Source of the DNA: DASWJZ01 sp963739005
GTDB taxonomy: Bacteria; Pseudomonadota; Alphaproteobacteria; Rhizobiales; Afifellaceae
Direction of reading: 5' to 3'
Length of the DNA: 64,000 bases
Assembly: GCA_963739005.1 (NCBI GenBank)
Contig: CAVTYQ010000004.1
Location: forward strand, 552,589 to 616,588
The position numbers and the translations under genes are program-made. Below the pieces are notes generated by a model. That model was not told where the DNA came from, ran no database searches, and saw only the letters and a program-made list of their open reading frames with translations. How positions within the stretch are numbered: the first letter of the stretch is position 1; every line of letters begins with the position of its first letter. Positions 8,071-16,369 of the stretch are shown one piece after another.

Positions 8071-9585
8071 CTACGCGACCCGTCGCGGCGCCTGATGCAT
8101 ACGCGCGGGCGGAGCGCGATGCATGCCTCTCGGGCGCGGTGCCGACCTGCGGAAGAATGTGAATAGCGGTGCGTCGACGAGAAGAAGAACCACGTGCAGC
8201 GCGACCGCCATCAACGTGCCGCCCACGATGTCAGCGACGAAATACCCGTCAGTGCGGAATCCGATTCGCATCGCCTGCAACACGACCGGGAAGAAGAGCC
8301 AAAGGCCGGAGTGGATGACGTAGAGCGCATAGCGGCTGAGGAGTGCGAGGACCACGCCGAGCAGCGTCATCAGCAACACCACACCGAGCCATCCGAAGTT
8401 CCAATAGGCTTCCGCGAAGAGGCCGGGACTGGAGGCGGAAGCCGCATTGCCGGTCGCCGATTCGTTGAAGTCGTTAGCCACTTTCGTGATGATCGGCTTG
8501 TCCGGCCACAGCGCGCGCGGAATGAAGACCGCGAAGAAATCGGCGAAGCTGTTCCCTGGCCGCAGCGAATCGTATTCGTGCACCGCGAACGTTGCCTGGT
8601 TGACGTAGCTGAGTCGGGTCATGCCGTGCGTGACGCTTGCGTCGTCGGGCACGCTCGGCGCCACGTGCGTGGCGCGCGAAAGGATCTCGAGGCGCTCCGA
8701 GAAGTCGGCATTCCCCAGTGTTCCGTTGCGCGCGAGCAGCTCGGCGCGTCCGAATTCGACGATCGGGACGGAGAGGAAGTAGGTCGTCGCGACGATGCCG
8801 GCGACGATTGCGAGGCGCGCCAGCGTCGTCCGGTCCCATACAAAGGCGAGCAGGAACATCAGCAAAGCGCCCACGACTTCGGACTTGTTGAAGGCGAGGA
8901 TGCCAACGAACATCTCCAGGGCCGCGAAGCCGGCGACGAGCGGCAGCAGGCTCTTCGCGTTCTGGCGGCTCCAAGCGGCGAGCAGGAAGATCGCCGCGAA
9001 GGTGAGCTTCCCGAGCGCGCCGACCGCGCCCGGCATGACGAAGTCGGTCAAGCCGAAGAGAGTCGGTAGCAGGAACAGGTACTTTACGGACGCGCCGACG
9101 GCGAGGAAGAGAAGGCCCGCCGCCAGCATGGCGCCGCTCCCTCGAAGGCGCAGCATCTGCCCGCGCCCGCGGCGGCCCGACCCGACAAACGCCTGGCAGA
9201 CGTTCGCCGACGCCAGAACGACGATGATCCCGACGGTGAAGATGATGTTCGCTTTCGCGACATCCTCACCGTAGAAGCGGAAGAACGCCTGCATCCGTGC
9301 ACGCGTTATGTCGTCGCTCAGCATCGGCACCAGCGATCCGACGCCATAGTAAGCGGCCGACGACACCCGGAACCAGAAGAGCGCCGTCCAAAGTGCGCCG
9401 GCATCCGCGCGGACCATTCTGGCGGCCCCCAAACAAAGGAGCGCAGTCAGCCACAGCGGCCCGACGACATTCATCAGCTGGTAGCCGGCCCGGTCGAAGA
9501 GAGCGTCGCTCGCCAGGTACACGGCAAGAAGTAGAGCGAGCCCCACGAACTCCCAGAGCTGCGTCGTCAGGGGCAAACGATTCAT
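8071..9585 (-). CDS. O-antigen/exopolysaccharide polymerase-like membrane protein (Wzy type)
   Basis: The 504-residue protein has about 12 predicted membrane segments and one large hydrophilic loop (about residues 270-370) containing RLSYVNQATFAVHEYDSLRPGNSFADFFAVFIPRALWPDKP in broken form; such a loop with a WPDKP element occurs in Wzy-like oligosaccharide repeat unit polymerases. It probably joins repeat units in the periplasm. The C-terminal tail (last 30 residues) is basic and Pro-rich. It converges with the flippase gene, leaving 29 bases between them. Wzy proteins have little sequence conservation, so the exact substrate and even polymerase versus ligase role remain open. Confidence 0.7.
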   Translation of the reverse strand: MNRLPLTTQLWEFVGLALLLAVYLASDALFDRAGYQLMNVVGPLWLTALLCLGAARMVRADAGALWTALFWFRVSSAAYYGVGSLVPMLSDDITRARMQAFFRFYGEDVAKANIIFTVGIIVVLASANVCQAFVGSGRRGRGQMLRLRGSGAMLAAGLLFLAVGASVKYLFLLPTLFGLTDFVMPGAVGALGKLTFAAIFLLAAWSRQNAKSLLPLVAGFAALEMFVGILAFNKSEVVGALLMFLLAFVWDRTTLARLAIVAGIVATTYFLSVPIVEFGRAELLARNGTLGNADFSERLEILSRATHVAPSVPDDASVTHGMTRLSYVNQATFAVHEYDSLRPGNSFADFFAVFIPRALWPDKPIITKVANDFNESATGNAASASSPGLFAEAYWNFGWLGVVLLMTLLGVVLALLSRYALYVIHSGLWLFFPVVLQAMRIGFRTDGYFVADIVGGTLMAVALHVVLLLVDAPLFTFFRRSAPRPRGMHRAPPARMHQAPRRVA

Positions 9586-9714
9586 GTACAGTTTCTGATA
9601 CAGACGCGCTTCCGCGGCAAGCCCATCAATACCCGCACCGGCGGTTGCTCACCGCCCGTACGCGTTCGCAACACCGCGCGGTTGCCAGGCGGTGCCCAAC
9701 GACCGGTCAGCCTG

Positions 9715-10482
9715 TCAGATCGGCCTCGCGGCGAGGAGCTTCACCGCCGCGCGCGCCTCGATGAGGAAGGCGAGATTCTGGACGAGGTGGAAGTCCGCCA
9801 CCTCGGCGGCCGCGATCGCGGCGGCGCGCGCGATGCTTGCGCCTTGCGATAGCGCGGTCAGGAATGCGTAGCCGCCGCGCGGCAGGCGGTGCACCTCGAC
9901 CTCGATGCCGGGACGCAGAACCAACGCCGCTTCCGGCTGCCAGCTCTCGATATGGGGCTCGCCGTCGGCTTGGTGCGAACGCCAGATTGAGACGACAGGG
10001 TGGGGAGACGTCAGCAGCGCCGCCGACGGATGCAGCCTGACGCCGGTCGCCGTCAGCGCGTCCGCGTCAAGCGCGGCGAACGCCTCGGGCGTGAGCGGGC
10101 AAATGTCGGCCGCGTGATAAGCGTGGCCGCGCGCCAGTTCCAGCCGCGCCACATCGGCAAGATAGGGGACACTCGCGGCGGGCGGAAAGCTTTCGACGAA
10201 ATCGGGGAAAGAGCTTCCGTAGCGGAACAGGATCGGCGAGCGCGGTGGGTCCTGCGTGACGAACAGATGTGCCATGGCGCGGAAGAATTCCTCGCCGACG
10301 AGCCTCTCCACCACGGGAAAGCGGCTTTCGAGCGCGCGGATGAGGCCGGCGACGACGTTGTTGCGATAGACGGCGAAACGGCGTTCCGTCGCGCCCCCGT
10401 GCGGCGCCTTGAGTCCGGCCGGAACCGGCAGATCGCTCCTCAACAGCGAGGCGGCGAACCGGGCTTCGATGGCGTTCTGCAT
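9715..10482 (-). CDS. bufC: BufC/HvfC family protein (DUF2063, putative DNA-binding fold), bufferin maturation partner
   Basis: The 255-residue protein has the DUF2063 signature: RRFAVYRNNVVAGLIRALESRFPVVERLVGEEFF near residues 35-70, then LFVTQDPPRSPILFRYGSSFPDFVESF and PYLADVARLELA. Members work with the DUF692 enzyme next door and hold the precursor peptide for modification. I start it at the ATG (base 10482) just 7 bases after the bufB stop, since the upstream part of the frame has no family similarity. Two-gene spacing shows an operon with bufB. Confidence 0.88.
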   Translation of the reverse strand: MQNAIEARFAASLLRSDLPVPAGLKAPHGGATERRFAVYRNNVVAGLIRALESRFPVVERLVGEEFFRAMAHLFVTQDPPRSPILFRYGSSFPDFVESFPPAASVPYLADVARLELARGHAYHAADICPLTPEAFAALDADALTATGVRLHPSAALLTSPHPVVSIWRSHQADGEPHIESWQPEAALVLRPGIEVEVHRLPRGGYAFLTALSQGASIARAAAIAAAEVADFHLVQNLAFLIEARAAVKLLAARPI

Positions 10483-10489
10483 GGCGGCC

Positions 10490-11383
10490 TCACGCAGTGC
10501 GCTTGAAGTTGGCGACACAGAAGCGGTGCATGACGGAGTCGGCGCGCGCCGCTTCCTCGGCGAGCACCGGATAGGAGGGGACATCGTTGTCCCATTCGAT
10601 CAGCGTCGGAACCGGCCCGGCGCGCTCGATCGCATATTCGTAGAGCGCCCAGACCTTGTCGGCGACCGGGTCGGCATGCGAATCGATCAGGAGCGAGGCG
10701 CCGTCGGCGTCGCGTTCCTCGGCGTGGCCGCCGAGATGAATCTCGCCGACCGCGGCAATCGGGAAGCGCTCGAGATACGCGAACGGGTCGAAGCCGTGGT
10801 TCACGGCGGAGACGTGCACGTTGTTGACGTCGAGCAAGAGACCGCAGCCGGTGCGTGCGACGACCTCGGAGAGGAATTCCGTCTCGCTCATCGTCGATTG
10901 CTCGAAGGCGACGTAGGTCGACGGGTTCTCGAGCAGCATCTTGATGCCGAGCACCTTCTGCACCTGGTCGACGTGGGAGGTGACGCGCGCGAGCGTCGTC
11001 TCGTTGTAGGGGAGCGGCAGAAGGTCGTTCAGATAGACGTCGCCGTGGCTCGACCACGCGAGATGCTCGGAGAAGAGTCCCGGCCGATAGAGCGCGACGA
11101 GACGCTGCAGCCGGCTCAGGTGCTCGCGACAGAGCGGCTTCGCGCCGCCGATCGAAAGGCCGACGCCATGGAGCGAAAGTGGAAAGCGCTCGCGGATCTG
11201 CGCGAGCGTCGCGTGCGGTGCGCCACCCTCTCCCATGTAGTTCTCGGCGTGCACCTCGAAGAAGGCGACGCCGCGGGCGTTGTCGAGGATGTCGGCGGCG
11301 TGCTCGCCCTTAAGACCGACGCCGGCGCGCGGCGGGATGCGGTGCGATGCACGATAGGTCGGAGGCGACATTGGACGTAGCAT
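10490..11383 (-). CDS. bufB: BufB/MNIO family oxidase (DUF692), bufferin-modifying enzyme
   Basis: This 297-residue protein belongs to the multinuclear non-heme iron-dependent oxidases (DUF692, the MbnB family). Visible family blocks are EVHAENYMGEGG, SLHGVGLSIGG, FSEHLAWS, LLDVNNVHVSAVNHG, EIHLGGHAE, DSHADPV and LIEWDNDVP, which contain the His, Asp and Glu metal ligands in the usual order. In bufferin systems the enzyme converts Cys residues of the precursor to thiooxazole-type heterocycles that bind copper. It lies 102 bases after bufA with a hairpin between them, and directly before bufC. Confidence 0.93.
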   Translation of the reverse strand: MLRPMSPPTYRASHRIPPRAGVGLKGEHAADILDNARGVAFFEVHAENYMGEGGAPHATLAQIRERFPLSLHGVGLSIGGAKPLCREHLSRLQRLVALYRPGLFSEHLAWSSHGDVYLNDLLPLPYNETTLARVTSHVDQVQKVLGIKMLLENPSTYVAFEQSTMSETEFLSEVVARTGCGLLLDVNNVHVSAVNHGFDPFAYLERFPIAAVGEIHLGGHAEERDADGASLLIDSHADPVADKVWALYEYAIERAGPVPTLIEWDNDVPSYPVLAEEAARADSVMHRFCVANFKRTA

Positions 11384-11420
11384 TTTCGTTCCCCAGATGA
11401 CTCGCGTCTTGGCCGGGGCG

Positions 11421-11440
11421 GGCGGGTCTCTCGACCCGCC
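11421..11440 (-). terminator. Hairpin between bufA and bufB (possible attenuator)
   Basis: GGCGGGTC and GACCCGCC form a perfect 8-base stem around a TCTC loop in the 102-base gap between bufA and bufB. There is no T run on the transcribed side, so this is probably not a full terminator. It could limit read-through or protect the bufA 3' end, so that precursor is made in excess of enzyme. The role is inference. Confidence 0.45.
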
Positions 11441-11485
11441 GCCGTTGCAGCTCGGCGCGATTGTTTCAGTCGGTTGGTCGGTCGG

Positions 11486-11782
11486 TCAGCTCGGACGCTC
11501 GATCGGCGCAAGCGAGCCCGGGCCGAACGGTGTCTCCATGGTGACGCAAGTGCCCTTCGGCACGAGCGCCCAGGAATGGCCGTTGTAGTCGACCTTGTTG
11601 GTGCCGGCGCAGGTCGTGCCGGGGCCGGCGGCGCAATCGTTCTTGCTGGCGAGAGAGATGCCGAAGCATTTCTCCTTTTCAGCGGCCGCCGTTTGGGCGC
11701 CGGCGGGCGCGGAGGCGGTGACAAGCGCGGCAGCGAGCGCGGCGGCGAGCGCGGCACCGGAGATTTGAGCGGTCTTGTTCAT
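11486..11782 (-). CDS. bufA: Bufferin precursor peptide BufA1 (DUF2282)
   Basis: The 98-residue precursor has a signal peptide (about 1-30, ending APAGAQ) and four Cys residues at 39, 50, 58 and 79 in the family context KCFGISLASKNDCAAG, TTCAGTNKVDYNGHSW and VPKGTCV. DUF2282 proteins are the substrates of the adjacent BufB/BufC pair; after modification they are exported and buffer copper in the periplasm. The ending beyond Cys79 (ETPFGPGSLAPIERPS) is longer than in some members. It is the first gene of the operon bufABC. The DoxX-like BufD often found with it is not present here. Confidence 0.92.
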   Translation of the reverse strand: MNKTAQISGAALAAALAAALVTASAPAGAQTAAAEKEKCFGISLASKNDCAAGPGTTCAGTNKVDYNGHSWALVPKGTCVTMETPFGPGSLAPIERPS

Positions 11783-12135
11783 GATCTTAATTCCCCTAAC
11801 GTGTGGTCTGGCGCCCTGTTGGCGTAATCGCTTTTTCGCGCATCCCGTTCACCGCCGAAAATATTGAAGTTCGATTGTTCCAATAGCGCCGCGCTATTGC
11901 GCCCGCGGCGACGGCAACTGGCCGCCAATCCGGGCTTTTTTGCGATGCGCGCCGAGCCGAACCGGACTTCGTTGTGGAGTTCTTCTGGCGCGCCGGGCGC
12001 ATCAATTCCATAGCCTTACGCACACTATCGCGTGAAAGAGTCCGTGATATAGATTTGCTCCGGGGGGCAGACGTTGCGGAACGGATCGAAGTCCAAGGTG
12101 CTTGAACGCGCTGCAGCGGATTTTGGGGCTGTCGA
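11783..12135. other. 353-base intergenic region between divergent bufA and peroxiredoxin-like gene
   Basis: This is the only stretch over 300 bases without a gene. It should carry the two divergent promoters. The segment near 11850-11885 is AT-richer than the surroundings (AAAATATTGAAGTTCG). On the bufA side a purine-rich Shine-Dalgarno (AGGGGAA) lies just before the ATG. I see no clear operator, RNA gene or small coding frame with family similarity. The open minus-strand frame covering it is compositional. Confidence 0.5.
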
Positions 12136-12844
12136 ATGACTTCGAAACCGCTGACGACAGCGATCGGAGACGCGATCGAGCGCGCTCGCCACATGGATGC
12201 CTCTATCAACGAACGGCTGAAGCTCGTCGCCGACGAAGTTCGGACATTAAATCCGCGCTTCGCGGGCGCTGTCGATCGGCTGATCGCGCGCCTCACCGCA
12301 AGCGACGTCGGCGCGAACTCGCCCGGAGCGGGTGACCCGATGCCGCCTTTCATGCTCCCCGACGACCAGGGGAAACTCGTCAACCTGGCCGGGCTCCTAA
12401 AGAGAGGCCCTGTCGCGATCGCCTTCAATCGCGGACATTGGTGCCCGTACTGCCGGGTGAACACCACGGCGCTCGCCGAGGTGCACGCCAAGGTTAGCGC
12501 CGCGGGCGCGCAGGTGGTCGCGATCCTTCCCGACCGGCTGAAATTCACCGCGCGCCTCAAGGAGGATTCCAAGGCGCCGTTCCCGATCCTGACGGACATG
12601 GACAACGGCTACGCCATGTCGCTGAACCTCGTGATGTGGGTCGGGACCGAAATGGAGGGGCTCCTCCCCGCCGCCGGCGTCGACATCCCGACCTATCAGG
12701 GAAACGAATTCCTGGATGCTGCCTCTTCCCGCGACGTTCGTGGTCGGCACCGACGGCATCATCAAGGCGCGCCACCTCGATCCGGACTACCGCAAGCGCA
12801 TGGAAATCGCCGATCTCATCGCCGCGCTGAAGAGCGCCGGCTAG
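12136..12844 (+). pseudogene. Peroxiredoxin-like (AhpC/TSA family) protein, frameshifted near base 12711
   Basis: Residues 1-191 from ATG 12136 give a thioredoxin-fold peroxiredoxin-like protein, with PGAGDPMPPFMLPDDQGKLV leading to the active-site block RGHWCPYCRVN (Cys-x2-Cys) and a PILTDMDNGYAMSL segment. After GNEF the frame goes wrong: one base too many at about 12710-12712. Reading in the +1 frame restores the expected WMLPLPATFVVGTDG, then IIKARHLDPDYRKRM and the end AALKSAG with stop at 12842-12844. The whole gene would be about 235 residues. The sequence upstream and downstream of the shift is otherwise intact, so this is a recent mutation or a sequence error. Confidence 0.78.
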
Positions 12845-12852
12845 TTGCCAAT

Positions 12853-13740
12853 CTAGTTGATGGTGCGCGACCAGTCGGTCGCGCGCATGAGATTGAGCAG
12901 CGTCGCCGCGGCCGGGGATCGCCTGCGGCCGGCGATTCCGTAAAGCGTGATGTTGCGCTTCACGTCGAGACCGTCGACCATCCGGCGCACGAGCTTGTCC
13001 GACAGCGAGCCGGTCACCGGGCCGATGGCGAGGCCGAAATTCGCCTCGAGCAGTGCGAAGAAATCCTGCTCCGATTCCACCTCGTGCGCGTCCTCCGCGT
13101 GAACGCCGTGCGCGGCAAGATCGCGCGTGATGATCGCGCTCATCTCGCAACCGGCGCGTCGCAGGAAGCGCTCGCCCTTCAGCTCCGCGACCGGGACGAT
13201 GTCCTTCTTCGCCAAGGGATGCTCGCGGCTGACGATGAGGTCGAAGCGCTCTTCGCGGATCGGCCATTTGTCGAGCCGCTCCCAGTCCTCCGGGAGCGGA
13301 CCGGCAATGGCGATCTCGGCTTCGCCGTCCTTGAGCAGGTGCGGGATCTCGTCGCCGCCGCCGCGCTTGATGCGAAGCTGCACGCCGGGATAGGCGCGGG
13401 AGAGCTCGTTCAGCTGCGCCATGAATAACGAAGTGTTGATCGTCGGCGAGACCGCGATCGACAAAGGCGCGATCTGATTCTTCTTCATCGCCGTGGCGAG
13501 GCTTTTCGCGGCAAGCGCGGCGTCGTAGCATTGCTGCATCAGGGGCAGCATGCGCTGGCCGAGATCGGTCAGATGCGATTGCCGCCGCTCGCGCCTGAGA
13601 AGCTCGCCGCCGAGCTCGGCCTCAAGCAGGCGGATCGCGCGCGTCAGCGAGGGCTGGCTGACGTTGCACTCCTCGGCGGCGCGCGTGAAATTCAGAGTCT
13701 TCGCAAGCGTGATGAAATAGCGGACCTGCTGCATCTCCAT
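12853..13740 (-). CDS. LysR family transcriptional regulator
   Basis: The 295-residue protein begins with a standard LysR winged helix-turn-helix (residues 1-60: FTRAAEECNVSQPSLTRAIRLLEAELG) and has a periplasmic-binding-like effector domain from about 90 (LSIAVSPTINTSLFM). It converges on the peroxiredoxin-like gene, 8 bases away. The effector is not evident. Peroxide or aromatic compounds are possible given the neighbours, but the gene is separated from the pca genes by the oxidase gene, so a role as pca regulator is speculative. Confidence 0.92.
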   Translation of the reverse strand: MEMQQVRYFITLAKTLNFTRAAEECNVSQPSLTRAIRLLEAELGGELLRRERRQSHLTDLGQRMLPLMQQCYDAALAAKSLATAMKKNQIAPLSIAVSPTINTSLFMAQLNELSRAYPGVQLRIKRGGGDEIPHLLKDGEAEIAIAGPLPEDWERLDKWPIREERFDLIVSREHPLAKKDIVPVAELKGERFLRRAGCEMSAIITRDLAAHGVHAEDAHEVESEQDFFALLEANFGLAIGPVTGSLSDKLVRRMVDGLDVKRNITLYGIAGRRRSPAAATLLNLMRATDWSRTIN

Positions 13741-13989
13741 CAGGTCATCTCACTAGCCCGCGAAAGCGAACCCGTGCTCCCACTTGCCGCGACAAAGCCA
13801 GGATAGGCAGCACCCGTGACAGGTCTTGCGGCCCGCACCGGGAAAGTCTCGCGCCGGGCGATATAAGTGCTTTGCCGGCTTGCGGGCAAGCGCAGCATGA
13901 GGCCAGTGGTTTGAATACCAACGATATCGAGCGGGACGGTGCGGTCGCGTCCGGCGACCATAGGCCGGCCCGGTGGGCCGCCGCCTCGC

Positions 13990-15378
13990 CTACACGATGT
14001 TCCGATAGATCATCGTGGTGAACATCCCGGCCGCGAGATGATACAGGTTGTGGCAGTGATAGGCCCACATGCCGGGATTGGTCGCGTCAAACGCGATGGT
14101 GACATTGGTTTTGGGCGTGACGAGCACGCTGTCGCGCATCGCACCGCCGAACCTGTTGCCGTTGACGGCGACCACCTGGAAGACATGACCGTGCAGATGC
14201 ATGGGATGCGCCATCGGCGTCAGGTTGCGCATCTCGATCTCGACACGGTCGCCTTGGTTGGCGGAGACGGGCATGCCGGGCAGGGCGTCTGCGGCCATGT
14301 TCCACACATAGCCCTCCATCGTCCCGGTGAGATCGACGGTCGTCTTCCGGTCCGCACTGCGCGCTGCAAGCGGCGAGCTTGCTCGGAGTCGCTGTTCCAG
14401 CGCCAGGGTGTCGCGCGGTCCCTTTGACGGTGCGCTGACCTGCATCTTCGTCACTGCGGCGCCTTTCGTCGCCAGGATGATCCCGGCGCGCAGCAGGCTG
14501 CCTTCGACCTGGGCGGTGATCGGAACGCTGCCGCCGGCTTTCGGCATGATCACCAGAATGTCGAGCCGCTGGGCGACCGCAATCGGAAAGAGGCTGCCGG
14601 TGATCGGCACGATGGGTTCGCCGTCCACGGTGATCAGCGTGCCTTCGATCGCGCCCAAATCAACCGTGAAGTTGGATGAAGCCGCGGCGTTGATGATGCG
14701 CAGGCGAACCGTGCCTCCGGCCTCCGCGCGAATGACTTCGGGGTCGTCGAGCGTGCGCTCGTTGGCGAGAACGGCGTCGTAGGCGATGTCGTTGAGATCG
14801 GGGTCGGCGTCCATCTTGCCCATGGACATCGCCGCCTTGCGCAGGCTCTCGAACACCACCTGCGGAGTGCGCCAGGTGAAATCGTCGAGCATCAGAACGA
14901 CTTCCTGGTGGTCGGCCTTAATCGCCGCCGTTTCGCGCACGATGAAGGGCGCCGACAGGAGGTTCTGCTCCTGCAGCCCGAAATGCGAATGCATCCAACG
15001 CGTGCCCGCCGGCTTTGCCGGGAAGTTGAACCGCCGCGAAGCGCCGGCCGGAATGGGCGCCGCCGACAGGTACGGAACCCCGTCCTGCTCCCACGGCTCG
15101 GTGAACCCGTGCCAGTGCACCGACGTCGGCACGTTCAGCGTATTCACCAGCTCGATGTCGAAGATGTCGCCCTCGTTGAGGGTCACGCCGAGAGTACCGT
15201 CCGACTGGAACACCCCAAAACGAGTGGCCGGCTTGCCATTGACCTCGATCTGCCGCGTATCGACGAACAGTTTCTTTGGCGCACTGGATTCCGCCCGCGC
15301 GGCAGCCGGCATGCTTGCAATTGCGGCGCCGGCGGCGGTGCCGACCACGAAATCGCGGCGGGTAAAGCATGTTGTCAT
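13990..15378 (-). CDS. Multicopper oxidase, Tat-exported (laccase/CopA-like)
   Basis: The 462-residue protein opens with a twin-arginine signal (TRRDFVVG, Arg7-Arg8, then an Ala-rich stretch to ARA at about 29). Copper ligands are all present: HWHG (88-91), HSH (130-132), HPMHLHGH (391-398) and HCHNLYHLAAGM (441-452) with a Met axial ligand of the type 1 copper. It should oxidise phenols or metal ions in the periplasm with reduction of oxygen to water. I start at base 15378 because the Tat signal begins there; the upstream part of the frame has no such feature. It lies near a copper-binding bufferin locus. Confidence 0.9.
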   Translation of the reverse strand: MTTCFTRRDFVVGTAAGAAIASMPAAARAESSAPKKLFVDTRQIEVNGKPATRFGVFQSDGTLGVTLNEGDIFDIELVNTLNVPTSVHWHGFTEPWEQDGVPYLSAAPIPAGASRRFNFPAKPAGTRWMHSHFGLQEQNLLSAPFIVRETAAIKADHQEVVLMLDDFTWRTPQVVFESLRKAAMSMGKMDADPDLNDIAYDAVLANERTLDDPEVIRAEAGGTVRLRIINAAASSNFTVDLGAIEGTLITVDGEPIVPITGSLFPIAVAQRLDILVIMPKAGGSVPITAQVEGSLLRAGIILATKGAAVTKMQVSAPSKGPRDTLALEQRLRASSPLAARSADRKTTVDLTGTMEGYVWNMAADALPGMPVSANQGDRVEIEMRNLTPMAHPMHLHGHVFQVVAVNGNRFGGAMRDSVLVTPKTNVTIAFDATNPGMWAYHCHNLYHLAAGMFTTMIYRNIV

Positions 15379-15576
15379 GTTGGGCGCACCTCTTGCGGTG
15401 GACATGCAGCGGAGAACCGCCAGCTTGCGCCGAATTGAACAGGGAAATCTTAAGCGAGACTTAGCCCAACTCCGCAAAAACCGGAGAAGGATCCCCGACA
15501 TGGCGGGCGCCCACGCTTCAGAGCGTTTCATCCTGAACTGCCGCCCATCTCATCGGAGCCGGCATGATCCGCTTGC

Positions 15577-16362
15577 TCAAGCGTCGCCACCGTGCGCCGT
15601 GGCCGTGCGCGCCTGAAGATCGCGGAGCACGCGGAGTTCCTCCTCGGTCGGCCGCGCCGTCTCGGATAATTCGGACGCGAACTTGATCGGCCACCCGCAC
15701 TCCGCCTCGATCGTCGCGCGCGTCTCGCCGGGATAGAGCGCCGTCACGGTCAGTTCGCGGGGCACGGGATCGGGCTCCATGAGGCAGCGGTCGGTAATGA
15801 TCTTTGTCGGACCTTTGGTCTTGACGCCGAGCGTTTCGCGCGAACCCGGCCCCGAACCGTGGCCAAGCGAGGTGATGAACGGCAGCGTCTCCACGAAGGC
15901 GCGCTTCCCCATCGCCATGGTGATGAAGATCTCGCCGCAATTCGTGGCGATCTCCGGCGCGCCGCCGCCGCCGGGGAGCCGCACCTTCGGCTTCGCGTAG
16001 TCGCCGACGACGGTGGTGTTGAGGTTGGCGAAGCGGTCGATCTGCGCGCCGCCGAGGAAGCCGACGGTGATGCGTCCGCTCTGCAGCCAGTAGCGGAACA
16101 TCTCCGGCACCGCCACGGTGGTGAGCGCGGTGTCGGAAAGCTCGCCGTCGCCGATCGAAAGGGGCAGCACGTTGGGCCGCGTGCCGATCGTGCCGGACTC
16201 GTAGATCAGCGTGATGTCCGGCGCGTGGGTCAGCCGCGCGAGGTTGCATGCCGCCGACGGCGCGCCGATCCCGACGAACACCACGTCGTCGTTCTTCAAT
16301 GCCCGCGCCGCGACGACCGTCATCATCTCAGTTGCGGTGTAGGCAGAGGCTTGCACGTTCAT
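15577..16362 (-). CDS. pcaJ: 3-oxoadipate CoA-transferase subunit B (CatJ/PcaJ type)
   Basis: The 261-residue subunit belongs to the glutaconate-CoA-transferase-like group, as do CatI/CatJ of some pseudomonads, whose lengths match closely. The segment LIYESGTIGTRPN includes Glu55 at the place of the catalytic Glu, and GGAQIDRFANLNTTVVGDY and RLPGGGGAPEIA are typical. With subunit A it transfers CoA from succinyl-CoA to 3-oxoadipate in the protocatechuate branch. ATG 16362 is 7 bases after the subunit A stop. Confidence 0.88.
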   Translation of the reverse strand: MNVQASAYTATEMMTVVAARALKNDDVVFVGIGAPSAACNLARLTHAPDITLIYESGTIGTRPNVLPLSIGDGELSDTALTTVAVPEMFRYWLQSGRITVGFLGGAQIDRFANLNTTVVGDYAKPKVRLPGGGGAPEIATNCGEIFITMAMGKRAFVETLPFITSLGHGSGPGSRETLGVKTKGPTKIITDRCLMEPDPVPRELTVTALYPGETRATIEAECGWPIKFASELSETARPTEEELRVLRDLQARTATAHGGDA

Positions 16363-16369
16363 CGCTGCC

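Noticed and set aside
11861..11900. Extracytoplasmic-function sigma promoter (GGAAC-type) before bufA
   Set aside because: A GGAAC is present on the minus strand but no matching -10 element follows at the proper distance.
11796..12605. 269-residue minus-strand frame across the bufA upstream region and the peroxiredoxin-like gene
   Set aside because: Covers the promoter region and a recognisable gene on the other strand; Ser/Arg-rich, no motif.
12136..13428. Single 430-residue protein starting with the peroxiredoxin domain
   Set aside because: The part after residue 191 is the wrong frame and then antisense to the LysR gene; the family sequence continues in the +1 frame.
13740..13961. 73-residue frame upstream of the LysR gene
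   Set aside because: No ribosome binding site or similarity; probably LysR 5' region.
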